Assembly: GCA_964493325.1 (NCBI GenBank)
Contig: CAZBMD010000006.1
Coordinates: 16,880-80,879, forward strand
Direction of reading: 5' to 3'
Length of the DNA stretch: 64,000 nucleotides
Source of the DNA: CAZBMD01 sp964493325
GTDB lineage: Bacteria; Babelota; Babeliae; Babelales; RVW-14
Below the pieces are notes generated by a model. It was not told the DNA's origin. It searched no databases and saw only the letters and a program-made list of their open reading frames with translations. Below are positions 25,084-33,497 of the stretch, piece after piece (within the stretch, counting starts at the first letter, position 1; every line of letters starts with the position of its first letter). Position numbers and translations under genes: made by a program.

Positions 25084-26334
25084 ATGATGCAAGGGAATAT
25101 TTTCTCAGGACTTTATTCCCTTGTCAGTCAAGAAGAAAAAATTAAATTGCGTCGAGAAGATGATCCTGTTGTGGCATTGATCGACGCAATGCTTTTTCAA
25201 GCCATTCGGCTTCATGCATCAGATATTCACCTGCAACCTCACGAAAATTTATTGCGCGTTCGTTATCGTATTGATGGCAATTTGTATGATCAGCAAGCAG
25301 TTGCTGCACAGTACAAACCTCAAGTTATCTCTCGCCTTAAAATTTTATCTGCGCTTGATATTTCAGAGCGCCGTGTTCCGCAAGATGGAAAATTTAAGGC
25401 ACAGGTTTTTTGTGATAATGGCAGCTCTAAGATTATCGATTTTCGCGTTTCAACATTTCCGTCACTCTATGGTGAAAAAATGGTGATTCGTATTTTAGAC
25501 CGTGACTATCGCTTGCTCTCGCTTGAGATGCTAGGATTTAATGAAAATTTACGAGAAAAATTTTTCCCGCTTGTTCGGCGAAGTACCGGTTTGTTGCTTG
25601 TCACAGGACCTACAGGATCAGGAAAAACCACAACGCTGTACGCTCTTTTGGGGGCGCTGAATAAGACCAATAAAAATATTGTCACCATGGAAGATCCCAT
25701 CGAATATGAACTTGCTGGAATTACCCAAAGCCAGGTGCATGTAAAAGCCGGGTTTACGTTTGAAAATGGCTTGAGATCGATGCTTCGACAAGATCCAGAT
25801 ATCATCATGATTGGTGAAATTCGTGATGTTCCCACTGCAAATATTGCTATTGAAGCAGCATTAACCGGTCATCTGGTGGTCAGTACTCTTCATACCAACG
25901 ATGCTGCAGGAGCAATAACAAGACTTATGGATATGGGTGTGGAGCCTTTTTTGATCAGTGCATCACTGGGTGGTGTGGTTGCTCAGCGATTGGTTCGTAA
26001 ATTATGTGAAAAATGTAGGCAACAAATTGAGCCATCAGAGCATGAACGTGCAGCGCTGCAGGCATTGTTCCCCAACGAACAGGTAACCCAAATTTTTGTT
26101 GCTCATGGTTGCTCTGCTTGTTTTAATTTGGGGCACAAAGGACGACTTGGGGTGTTTGAGCTGCTGCTCATTGATGATCGGATTAAGGAGATGATGCTTT
26201 CTAAAGCGTCGTATCAAGAAATAAAAACGTATGCAATCAGACAGGGAATGATCACTCTTCAGCGTGACGCTCTTGCCAAAGTACAAGAGGGCATCATTAG
26301 CCTCGAAGATTTATTTTCCCTGCTGATACACTAG
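25084..26334 (+). CDS. GspE/PilB-family secretion or pilus ATPase
   Basis: A 416-residue hexameric ATPase that powers type II secretion or type IV pilus assembly. It has the N2-like domain (HASDIHLQP, RYRIDGNLYD), a Walker A motif GPTGSGKT (175-182), the Asp box EDPIEY, a Walker B region QDPDIIMIGEIRD, a His box TGHLVVSTLHTNDA, and a zinc site with two CxxC pairs (C308/C311, C343/C346), which indicates GspE/PilB rather than the PilT retraction type. It is shorter than typical PilB and lacks the first N-terminal domain (about 150 residues) that docks on the inner-membrane platform. No other pilus or secretion gene is in this window apart from the small membrane protein upstream. Confidence 0.9.
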   Translation: MMQGNIFSGLYSLVSQEEKIKLRREDDPVVALIDAMLFQAIRLHASDIHLQPHENLLRVRYRIDGNLYDQQAVAAQYKPQVISRLKILSALDISERRVPQDGKFKAQVFCDNGSSKIIDFRVSTFPSLYGEKMVIRILDRDYRLLSLEMLGFNENLREKFFPLVRRSTGLLLVTGPTGSGKTTTLYALLGALNKTNKNIVTMEDPIEYELAGITQSQVHVKAGFTFENGLRSMLRQDPDIIMIGEIRDVPTANIAIEAALTGHLVVSTLHTNDAAGAITRLMDMGVEPFLISASLGGVVAQRLVRKLCEKCRQQIEPSEHERAALQALFPNEQVTQIFVAHGCSACFNLGHKGRLGVFELLLIDDRIKEMMLSKASYQEIKTYAIRQGMITLQRDALAKVQEGIISLEDLFSLLIH

Positions 26335-26337
26335 TTT

Positions 26338-26823
26338 TTATGCAATTTCAAAAAGTTCAACGTCAAAAATAAGTGTCGCATTGCCGGGAATTAATCCTCC
26401 TGCGCCGCGTGTGCCGTAGCCAAGGTGTGGGGGCAGAATGATTTGACGTTTTTCGCCAACTTTCATATCAAGTACAGCTTCGTCCCAACCCTTGATAACT
26501 TGTCCAACACCAACGGTGAAGACAAATTTTTGTCCGCGGTCGACGCTGCTGTCAAATTTTTTGCCAGGTTTGCCATTGTCGCTGAGCCATCCGGTGTAGT
26601 GAACCGTTACTTTTTGCTTAGCTACTGGTTTTTTTGCGTCAGCAGGAGCTGCTTGCAAAATTTTATACTGAAGGCCTGAATCAAGTGTAACAAAGTCCAT
26701 AGTCTTGTGATCCTTTGGTTGTATGAGTTGTGTTATTTCTTTTTTTTCTTCTTTTGAGTGAAGACATCCCGAACAAAAACAGGCTGCTACAAAAATTGTA
26801 ACAGCCTGAAAATTCTTTATCAT
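26338..26823 (-). CDS. FKBP-type peptidyl-prolyl isomerase, probable lipoprotein
   Basis: A 161-residue protein. A signal peptide ends in FCSGC (possible lipobox cysteine at 20), then a short linker and one FKBP domain with the typical VTVHYTGWLSDNGK, GQVIKGWDEAVLDMKVGEKR and LGYGTRGAGGLIPGNATLIF. It should catalyse proline isomerisation and help fold exported proteins, probably anchored to the periplasmic side of a membrane. AAGGAG precedes the ATG. It converges with the secretion ATPase gene with a 3-base gap and has no terminator between. Confidence 0.88.
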   Translation of the reverse strand: MIKNFQAVTIFVAACFCSGCLHSKEEKKEITQLIQPKDHKTMDFVTLDSGLQYKILQAAPADAKKPVAKQKVTVHYTGWLSDNGKPGKKFDSSVDRGQKFVFTVGVGQVIKGWDEAVLDMKVGEKRQIILPPHLGYGTRGAGGLIPGNATLIFDVELFEIA

Positions 26824-26875
26824 GATTACTCCTTTTTATGGAAACTAACAGTTTCCGGGAGTGTATCATGAATTA

Positions 26876-28384
26876 TTATTTTTGAACACCGCGCCACTCA
26901 GACTGTCCGCCTTCGTCAAAACGGCGAGGAGAGCGTCTTCTGTTAAAAGAATCGCGTGGTGATGATGATCTCTCTGAGCGATATCCTGATCCTGAAGAAG
27001 ATCTATCTGATCGATGGTATCTTCGTCCTGATCCAGAACGGTTGTTACCGTAATCGCCGCCAGAGCGTGCGCCTGCTGGTACAATTTTTTCTACTTCAGT
27101 ATGAACCATCATCTTTAAAAGAGCTGCAGCGATGTCATCATTAGATAAATCTTGCTGATTAAGCTGTCTCAGAAGTGATCGATATTCTTCAATACTGCTG
27201 TCGAGCATTGCACTTTTAATATTATTTACAAGTTTTAAAGCTTTGCCTTGCTGAACATCTTCGTGTGATGGGATAGGCAATTCTTTGATTGGATTTGATG
27301 TGTAACGTTGAATATCACGCAGGTCATACATTTCTCGATGAGAAACAAGACTAAACGCTTTACCTGTTCGACCAGCTCGTCCAGTTCGACCAATACGGTG
27401 AACATAAGACTCTTTGTCGGCAGGAAGATCAAAGTTGAAAACCATGTCGATACCACTAACGTCGATACCACGAGCTGCAACGTCTGTTGCAACCAAAAAT
27501 TTAATTTCTTGGTTTTTAAATTTGCTCATAACGCGTGTACGTTTTGGTTGGTTCATATCGCCGTGCAAACCGTCAACAGGGTATCCTTTTGCTTGCAAAC
27601 GATCGATAACTTCGTCAACTTTACGTTTTGTATTACAAAAAATAATAGCAAGTGTTGGTTCATGAAGCTCAATAAGCAATGAAAGAAGTGCCATTTTTGA
27701 ACTACCATCAACAGCGTAGAAACATTCTTCGATAGATGCTGTTTGTACTTTTTCATCTGCAACTTTGACCATCTCTGGGTTATTTTGAAATCTTTGTGCA
27801 AGACGTAAAATATCAGATGACATGGTTGCTGAGAAAAGAACTGTTTGACGGTTGGTTGATGTGCTGCTCAATATTGTCTCGATATCGTCTCTAAAGCCCA
27901 TATCAAGCATTTCATCAGCTTCGTCTAGAACAGCTATTTTTACATGATCAAGTTTGAGTGTTTTGCGATTCAAGTGATCAAGCACTCGACCTGGGGTTCC
28001 AACAATAATTTGAGCGCCTTTGCGTAATCCTGCAAATTGACGGTCAATGAGTTGTCCGCCAAAAATAGGGAGAACAGAAACGTTTCTTTTATATTTAGCA
28101 AGACTGATCATCTGCTCGCTTACCTGTACTGCAAGTTCTCGCGTAGGGCAAAGAACAATAGCTTGTACGTTGTAGTCGCTTGCATCGATTTTTTCAAGAA
28201 TTGGGAGCGCAAATGCGGCAGTTTTACCTGTTCCGGTTCGTGCTTGTCCAATAAGATCTTTACCTTCTAAAAGGTGTGGAATAGCTTGAGCTTGAATAGG
28301 GCTTGGAGTTTGAAAACCCATGTCTGTAACAGCTTTAAGCAATTCTGGTGAAAGTGATAGTGAATCAAACGTTGTTTTGTTCAT
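26876..28384 (-). CDS. DEAD-box RNA helicase
   Basis: A 502-residue ATP-dependent RNA helicase with all family motifs: Q motif (GFQTPSPIQAQAIP), motif I ARTGTGKT, PTRELA, GTPGR, DEAD (VLDEADEMLDMGF), SAT, and HRIGRTGRAGRTG. After the two RecA-like domains comes a helical stretch and a C-terminal tail of about 60 residues rich in Ser, Arg, Gly and Tyr, like the basic tails of DeaD/CsdA or RhlE that bind RNA. It probably acts in ribosome assembly or mRNA decay. A long leader of about 145 bases separates its promoter from the ATG, which suggests post-transcriptional control. Confidence 0.93.
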   Translation of the reverse strand: MNKTTFDSLSLSPELLKAVTDMGFQTPSPIQAQAIPHLLEGKDLIGQARTGTGKTAAFALPILEKIDASDYNVQAIVLCPTRELAVQVSEQMISLAKYKRNVSVLPIFGGQLIDRQFAGLRKGAQIIVGTPGRVLDHLNRKTLKLDHVKIAVLDEADEMLDMGFRDDIETILSSTSTNRQTVLFSATMSSDILRLAQRFQNNPEMVKVADEKVQTASIEECFYAVDGSSKMALLSLLIELHEPTLAIIFCNTKRKVDEVIDRLQAKGYPVDGLHGDMNQPKRTRVMSKFKNQEIKFLVATDVAARGIDVSGIDMVFNFDLPADKESYVHRIGRTGRAGRTGKAFSLVSHREMYDLRDIQRYTSNPIKELPIPSHEDVQQGKALKLVNNIKSAMLDSSIEEYRSLLRQLNQQDLSNDDIAAALLKMMVHTEVEKIVPAGARSGGDYGNNRSGSGRRYHRSDRSSSGSGYRSERSSSPRDSFNRRRSPRRFDEGGQSEWRGVQK

Positions 28385-28538
28385 TAAAAAACCTTAAGTA
28401 TTTATGGAATATATGGAATAAAAAGGGAATTAAATTCTTTGTCTCAGATGCCAAATATGCATGTACAAAGCTTGCCGTACTTCGGCAACGTTCACGCATT
28501 TGGTCCTTGACAAAGACATACGTGACCCATTTCTTATA

Positions 28539-28566
28539 ATTCTATCACAGAGTGACTGTTTGTCAA
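28539..28566 (-). promoter_or_regulatory. Strong sigma-70 promoter of the DEAD-box helicase gene
   Basis: On the minus strand: TTGACA (28561-28566), a 16-base spacer and TAGAAT (28539-28544). The match is six of six and five of six. It is the best promoter in the window. Transcripts would carry a leader of about 145 bases containing a hairpin TTGCCG/CGGCAA (28474-28490). The remaining 110 bases up to the ABC permease hold a stem at 28648-28669 and nothing else that I see. Confidence 0.75.
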
Positions 28567-28647
28567 TAATAATAAATAAACAGGGCATGGGGTGTCTTCT
28601 GTGCCAAGAGAGAGGTTTCTTGAAAAATTTGGCTTTTGTAAGGTGTT

Positions 28648-28669
28648 AGCCCGGTATCGCTGCCGGGCT
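28648..28669 (-). terminator. GC-rich hairpin after the ABC exporter
   Basis: AGCCCGG (28648-28654) pairs with CCGGGCT (28663-28669) around an 8-base loop, 7 bases past the permease stop. There is no U run, so termination would need help. Confidence 0.35.
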
Positions 28670-28676
28670 ATTGTCG

Positions 28677-29462
28677 TTAAACAAAATCAAGACGCTTTTT
28701 GAGCCTTACAATGCCGTACCAGGCGCAGGCAAAGGCAAACAAAATTACCATGCCTGTGCATGGCCAAAAGGGTAAATAACCTTCTTGACCAAGGACGGCT
28801 CCGCGGATTGCTTCCATGATGTAGGTCATTGGATTGATCAGGTTAAGATACGCCAGTTTTGGTGACATCTTAAAAAGGACTGTCCATGAAAACTGAAAAC
28901 CGCCCAAGAACCAAATTGGGTAAATAAATCTCATCCACACGCTACCAATGGTGGACATGTTTTTGACAAAACTGCCAACCATCAATGCAAAGGCCCCATA
29001 AAAAACGCTCATAGCCAAAAAGATGGCTGAAAACTTTATAAAGCTAAAGGATGAAAGATCAAAAATATTCCAAAGAAGCAGCTTGCCTGCAGGGATAACA
29101 ATCAGAATCAAGGTTCCTGCGCTGATGACAAAGGATACGATTGATTTTAAAAAAATCATCCATGCGGGGATGGGAAGCGTGATGTAATATTCAATGATGC
29201 GGTCACCTTCTATATCATTGATAAAAGCAACAATACTTGGCCAAACTTCAAAAAGTCCTGCGCTGGCGCACAAGCCGGCAAGCATAAAGCTGGTATAGCT
29301 TTGAGGAAGGCCAAATGCTGGCATTAAATAAGCATTAACAAAGGCTATCGTTGTTACCCAAATAAGAAGGTCAATGACTTTATTTTTTATGATCTGTTTA
29401 TAAATTTTCAAATCGGTAAGCAGTAAATGTTTAAAAACATTCAGCTGAAATCGCATGCTCAT
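28677..29462 (-). CDS. ABC-2 type transporter permease
   Basis: A 261-residue inner-membrane protein with six hydrophobic segments. The ABC-2 signature appears as NPMTYIMEAIRGAVLG near residue 212. It pairs with the ATP-binding protein encoded 13 bases upstream to form a two-component exporter; the cargo could be a lipid, glycan or drug. It is a paralogue of the permease at 190-1002, sharing the C-terminal KKRLDF and the overall pattern. A GAGGA-type site precedes the first ATG; a second ATG lies two codons in. Confidence 0.88.
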   Translation of the reverse strand: MSMRFQLNVFKHLLLTDLKIYKQIIKNKVIDLLIWVTTIAFVNAYLMPAFGLPQSYTSFMLAGLCASAGLFEVWPSIVAFINDIEGDRIIEYYITLPIPAWMIFLKSIVSFVISAGTLILIVIPAGKLLLWNIFDLSSFSFIKFSAIFLAMSVFYGAFALMVGSFVKNMSTIGSVWMRFIYPIWFLGGFQFSWTVLFKMSPKLAYLNLINPMTYIMEAIRGAVLGQEGYLPFWPCTGMVILFAFACAWYGIVRLKKRLDFV

Positions 29463-29475
29463 AAGTAAATCCTCA

Positions 29476-30228
29476 TTAGTTTGTAGGTTCTGTTGGTTTA
29501 TCTTCTTTCATCAACTGCAAGAAGACATCTTCTAGCCGGCTTTTCTGAAAAGCGGTCATTAGGTTTGCAGGAGTGTCGACAAGGCGCACCTCGCCGTGAT
29601 CGAGCACGCACACTCGGTCTGATAAAAACTCTGCTTCATCAAGATAGTGTGTTGTTAAAAGCACCGAGATGCCAAGGTCGCGTAAACTTCTGATATATTG
29701 CCAGAGTTCATGCCGAACATGAGGATCAAGTGCAACTGTAGGCTCGTCAAGGATGACAAGCTTTGGGTTGTGCATCAGACTGCGTGCAATTAAAAAGCGC
29801 TGTTTGTATCCACCAGAAAGAACAGATGCTGATGATGATAAATAAGTTTCAAGTTCAAATTGTTTTACAAGGGTATTGATGCGATCGGTGATTGCATCTT
29901 CTGTCATACCATAATAACGACCAGCAAAGCGCAAGTTGTCTTCGAGCGTGAGCATTGGGTTAAGGTTTGGTCGTTGAGGGCAAAATCCGAGAGCTTTGCG
30001 ATATTCAATTAAATTGTTGTAAATCGATTTTCCTTCAAATTCAACATCACCTGCTGTGGGAGGTTTGAGCGTTGCAATGATAGATGAAAGCGTTGTCTTG
30101 CCTGCGCCATTGACGCCCAAAAGGCTGACAACTTCACCTTTGTAGATGGTCAACGAGATGCCTTTGAGGGCTTCTCGTGTGCCATATTGTTTTTTGATAT
30201 TTTTGATATCGATAAGAATATTATTCAT
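29476..30228 (-). CDS. ABC transporter ATP-binding protein
   Basis: A 250-residue ABC ATPase with Walker A GVNGAGKTT, Q-loop FCPQRPNLN, signature motif VLSGGYKQRFL, Walker B LVILDEPTVALDP and the switch histidine in LLTTHYLDEAE. The sequence is of the DrrA/NodI type, which serves ABC-2 permeases. It powers the permease encoded just downstream and may also serve the orphan permease at 190-1002. AGGA precedes the ATG. The kinase-like lipoprotein gene lies immediately upstream, 6 bases away. Confidence 0.93.
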   Translation of the reverse strand: MNNILIDIKNIKKQYGTREALKGISLTIYKGEVVSLLGVNGAGKTTLSSIIATLKPPTAGDVEFEGKSIYNNLIEYRKALGFCPQRPNLNPMLTLEDNLRFAGRYYGMTEDAITDRINTLVKQFELETYLSSSASVLSGGYKQRFLIARSLMHNPKLVILDEPTVALDPHVRHELWQYIRSLRDLGISVLLTTHYLDEAEFLSDRVCVLDHGEVRLVDTPANLMTAFQKSRLEDVFLQLMKEDKPTEPTN

Positions 30229-30234
30229 AAAATC

Positions 30235-30930
30235 CTAACGGTTATTTTTTTTAAATGCTTGTGGATGCGGGTTTTGCTCCACAAAGTTTTTAATAATCTG
30301 AGCGCATTGTGTTGCATCAAGATCTGTATTGTCGATAAATAAATCGTACTGACAGTCTTGATGAACGGTTTTGTAAATGCTGCGAGCATGGCCTGCCGGT
30401 GAGGTTGATCGATTTTTTTCTCGCTGTTCAATGGTTTCTAGCGATGCATTAATGCCGATAAGATAGACCTTGTCAAAACTCTTGAGAATTTCGCAAAGAT
30501 CTTTGAGCCAGGCGTGATCGTACAAAATATAGTCGACTATGAGGTTGTTTCCGGCGGCTGCGTAGCCGGCAATGGCGCGGTGCATACCTAGAATGGTTCT
30601 GGTGCCTTGAGGTCCAAATTCAATGGTAAAGATTGGCTTTGCATCTTCCGTGGATGTTGCGCAGGTCATGACTACATCTTCGGGGCTTTTAATCTGAGCC
30701 GTTCCCATCAAAAATTTTTCAGGCAACACGCCAACAAAGCATTGATCGATTCCAAGTTTTAAATAAGGTCGATCAAAGCATTCCTGTAGTGCTTTTTGAA
30801 TACTCGATTTACCTGTGCACGGCGTGCCATTCAAAATTATAATTGTTGGTTGTTGTGCAGGCTTAACAATTGTTGTTGTGCATGCTGGTACAAAAAACAG
30901 TGCTGCGAGCATAAAAAATCTTAAAAACAT
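30235..30930 (-). CDS. CPT-like kinase with a lipoprotein-type signal peptide
   Basis: A 231-residue protein. Residues 1-17 look like a lipoprotein signal (MFLRFFMLAALFFVPAC, possible lipidated cysteine at 17). The rest resembles chloramphenicol phosphotransferase-like P-loop kinases: Walker A LNGTPCTGKSS, GNNLIVDYILYDHAWL, and near the end SPAGHARSIYKTVHQDCQYDLFIDN, with the RxxxPxGHAR-like pattern and YD.xxDN of the family. The family phosphorylates small molecules or drugs with ATP in the cytosol, so an export signal is unexpected. It leads an operon with the ABC exporter. The target is unknown, and the signal could instead be a membrane anchor. Confidence 0.72.
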   Translation of the reverse strand: MFLRFFMLAALFFVPACTTTIVKPAQQPTIIILNGTPCTGKSSIQKALQECFDRPYLKLGIDQCFVGVLPEKFLMGTAQIKSPEDVVMTCATSTEDAKPIFTIEFGPQGTRTILGMHRAIAGYAAAGNNLIVDYILYDHAWLKDLCEILKSFDKVYLIGINASLETIEQREKNRSTSPAGHARSIYKTVHQDCQYDLFIDNTDLDATQCAQIIKNFVEQNPHPQAFKKNNR

Positions 30931-31002
30931 ATGATGTTCCTTTTCAAGCTAAGGGTTGAAAATAAAAGGTGAGGATAAATTACAATATTTGGTATGAGGA
31001 CA

Positions 31003-31103
31003 AAATTCAGTTTGGTATGTTTTTTTACTCAAAGGTTGAGCGCAAAAAAACAATATAAAGGCAGGCTAAAACTGACTGAATGAATAGAGTGCAAACTGAA
31101 TTT
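31003..31103. repeat. Inverted repeat enclosing a T7/A7 hairpin
   Basis: In the 381-base gap between divergent genes, AAATTCAGTTTG (31003-31014) has a perfect 12-bp inverted copy at 31092-31103. Just inside the left arm lies a T7 run (31020-31026), CTCAA/TTGAG (31028-31040) and an A7 run (31044-31050), which fold into a second stem. No reading frame of note is present. The rest of the gap is AT-rich without a further feature that I see. Confidence 0.5.
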
Positions 31104-31311
31104 GCTAAGAAATGAAGATAGAGATTTTCATGGCTTTGGCTCCTTACGGTCAAGCCGATTGCATATTTTTGAAACTATTTTTTTAATATGTCGTAAAATA
31201 TAGAAATAATCAAGTAACGATTGAATTTTTATATTTTTTTAGAAATTCAAGGATAAGAAAGTTTGAGCTTGTGCAGCTACGTTGGAAAATTTTACGAGAG
31301 GATTGCTGGGG

Positions 31312-32289
31312 ATGAATAACTACTTACAAAGAGCGTTTATGTTATTAGCTGTCTTATTCTTTTCGAGTGATATTTATTCTATGAATAAAGATCTCCTAAA
31401 GGATTATCCTATTAACAATGATAATCATTTTCATGTTTTACACCAAAAAGGTATTTTCGTTTCGTACGACATATCAAGAGAGGATGCAAATATTATTCTT
31501 GATTTGCTTCAACAGGGGGTTTTTAGTTTAAAATATTTGCAGAATCAATATCAATACCATGGCTCTTCTATGGTTGAATTATCTCTTCGAGATGAGACTT
31601 TTTATTTTTTTGAAATGTATTGGTCCTTTGTTGATTTTTTAAATAGGCAAAAGTTGCAGAAAGTACAAGATTTACAGCAGTTTTGTAGGACTATAGAGGT
31701 TATTAATTTTTCTTTAAATTTATTTTTAAAAAGTGGCTTTCTCAGATCTATTTCATCGCAGAAGAAATTAAATCTTGCTGCCTGTTTAATGCAGTATTGG
31801 AATGTTTTACTTCATACAGTTGATTTAGTGTTTGAAAGTGAAAGTTTAGATGAGATTTTTTTGCGTAATAATTTAGGAGTTTCTTGTGAATTTTTAGTTA
31901 ATGGGCTCACTCAATGGGCTGAGTCTTTTCGCTCAAAAGGTATGTATGTGTCTGAGATCGATTTGTGGAATTTTTTTTATGTTGTTTTCTTCAAGACTAT
32001 TAAGCCTTTGAGTCTTAATTTTTTGAGTTCTAGAAATATTGACAAAAGACGTATGGTGTTACGTTCAATGGCATTTATTCCTAGAAGTTGCCTGTGTTTG
32101 CTGTTTTCAGGCTCAAGCATGCATCAAGAAAGGAAGCTGAAATATCGTGAGATATTATTGCAAAAAATAGCTCAGCATCTAGATGTTGTAAAATGCAATA
32201 TAAATAATGTAATTGAACTGCAAAAAATATTCGAAAACTTTGAGCGTGAAGTTATTGAAATTCATGAATTTTTTGCTTCTGCTCAATAA
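31312..32289 (+). CDS. Secreted helical protein, member of a tandem pair
   Basis: A 325-residue protein. I start at the ATG at 31312, preceded by GAGGA and GGGG, which gives a clean signal peptide (MNNYLQRAFMLLAVLFFSSDIYS); the open frame extends ten codons further upstream. The body is helical and hydrophobic in places. The segment IEVINFSLNLFLKSG...KLNLAACLMQYWN is closely matched in the next gene, so the two arose by tandem duplication. No known domain is recognised. Cysteine content and export suggest a periplasmic or host-exposed protein. Confidence 0.72.
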   Translation: MNNYLQRAFMLLAVLFFSSDIYSMNKDLLKDYPINNDNHFHVLHQKGIFVSYDISREDANIILDLLQQGVFSLKYLQNQYQYHGSSMVELSLRDETFYFFEMYWSFVDFLNRQKLQKVQDLQQFCRTIEVINFSLNLFLKSGFLRSISSQKKLNLAACLMQYWNVLLHTVDLVFESESLDEIFLRNNLGVSCEFLVNGLTQWAESFRSKGMYVSEIDLWNFFYVVFFKTIKPLSLNFLSSRNIDKRRMVLRSMAFIPRSCLCLLFSGSSMHQERKLKYREILLQKIAQHLDVVKCNINNVIELQKIFENFEREVIEIHEFFASAQ

Positions 32290-32375
32290 AGTTGTGTTTT
32301 CTTTTTTAAAAGCATAATAGAATGAGGCTGCTGGTGACTAGTGTGCGATAAGTCTATTAATAGGGAGTTTTATAA

Positions 32376-33497
32376 GTGAAAGCCGTTTTGAAATGTTTTT
32401 TTTTAGTCGCTTTTTTTTTAGTCAGCAATCTTTATTCTATGAATAATAATAATTCTATAGATGAGGCTCTTTCTCGCGAAGAGATATCTAAAATATTTGA
32501 GCAAATGAATGTCTTTCTTCCAAAAGATCAGACAGACGAAGAGGTAGTAAATGCTTTTGAGTGGCTTAATGCTGGAGTGGTCTTATTAGAGCATCTTCAG
32601 GAAATGTTTCCTAAACAGGTTAATAATTCGAACTTGTCGGCCACAAATAATCAGTCTGCTGATAGCGAATATGGAGATATCTTTTTAGATACTGGCATTG
32701 TGCCTTTATATAAAGAAGAACAAGAGAGTTTATCCAATTATTTGAACAATCCTTTGTTTAAAAAAAATGAAGGTTGTGTGGGTTCTTTTCTCGATGAGTA
32801 TGAGTCTTTTATAAAATTTCAGGAACTTTGCCGTAAATATTTTGACTTTTCCAAGAATCAAGCACTGTTTAAGGTTGATGATATTTCTGGTTTTGTTGAT
32901 TCAATCGAAGCAATCAATTTTTCATTGGGATTGTTTTTGAAGAATCGCACTGTATCAACACAATCTTCATTAGTGCGATTAAATCTTACGTTCTGCATGA
33001 TACAATATTGGAATATGTTGAAGACTGGGATGGAATATGCTTTTGAAGCTGATTTTTCAGAGGAAAACCATTTGAACGATGTCTTATTAAATTTATGTAA
33101 TTGTTTGACGCTAGGAGTAAACGAATGCGCGTCTCTTTCTTCTTCTAGTCCTTGTTATGCGTCTGTTGAGCAGTTGTGGACTTGCTTTCTTGAAACTCTT
33201 TTTGGATTTATGGATAAGATTCTACTCTGGCGTGATAATGAAAAAAATATAAATGAGATGCCAAGGGTAATTCAGTCAATTGTATGTATCCCGTTGTTTT
33301 GCGCTTCGCAACTTATTTTTTGTTCAGATATTTCGCTAGATATAAAAGAGTTATATTACAACGAGTTGACTCGATTGACGCAGGATTTTATCTTTCATGT
33401 TAATTCCTCAGCAATTGATCGAATAGCTCTTCTGGAGAATTTTAAAAAGGATGTTCTCTTTATCCATAAAACTTGCTTTCCAGAATCTAATGAATAA
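32376..33497 (+). CDS. Secreted helical protein, paralogue of the upstream gene
   Basis: A 373-residue protein that starts with GTG after AGGGAG and has a signal peptide (VKAVLKCFFLVAFFLVSNLYS). It shares with the gene before it the block IEAINFSLGLFLKN...RLNLTFCMIQYWNML, the position of a Trp-rich helix (EQLWTCFLETLFGF versus IDLWNFFYVVFF) and the C-terminal pattern IALLENFKKDVLFIH. It has an extra 60-residue Asn/Ser-rich insert after the first helical part. Function unknown. Its last 11 bases overlap the 3' end of the thioredoxin-NHL gene on the other strand. Confidence 0.72.
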   Translation: MKAVLKCFFLVAFFLVSNLYSMNNNNSIDEALSREEISKIFEQMNVFLPKDQTDEEVVNAFEWLNAGVVLLEHLQEMFPKQVNNSNLSATNNQSADSEYGDIFLDTGIVPLYKEEQESLSNYLNNPLFKKNEGCVGSFLDEYESFIKFQELCRKYFDFSKNQALFKVDDISGFVDSIEAINFSLGLFLKNRTVSTQSSLVRLNLTFCMIQYWNMLKTGMEYAFEADFSEENHLNDVLLNLCNCLTLGVNECASLSSSSPCYASVEQLWTCFLETLFGFMDKILLWRDNEKNINEMPRVIQSIVCIPLFCASQLIFCSDISLDIKELYYNELTRLTQDFIFHVNSSAIDRIALLENFKKDVLFIHKTCFPESNE

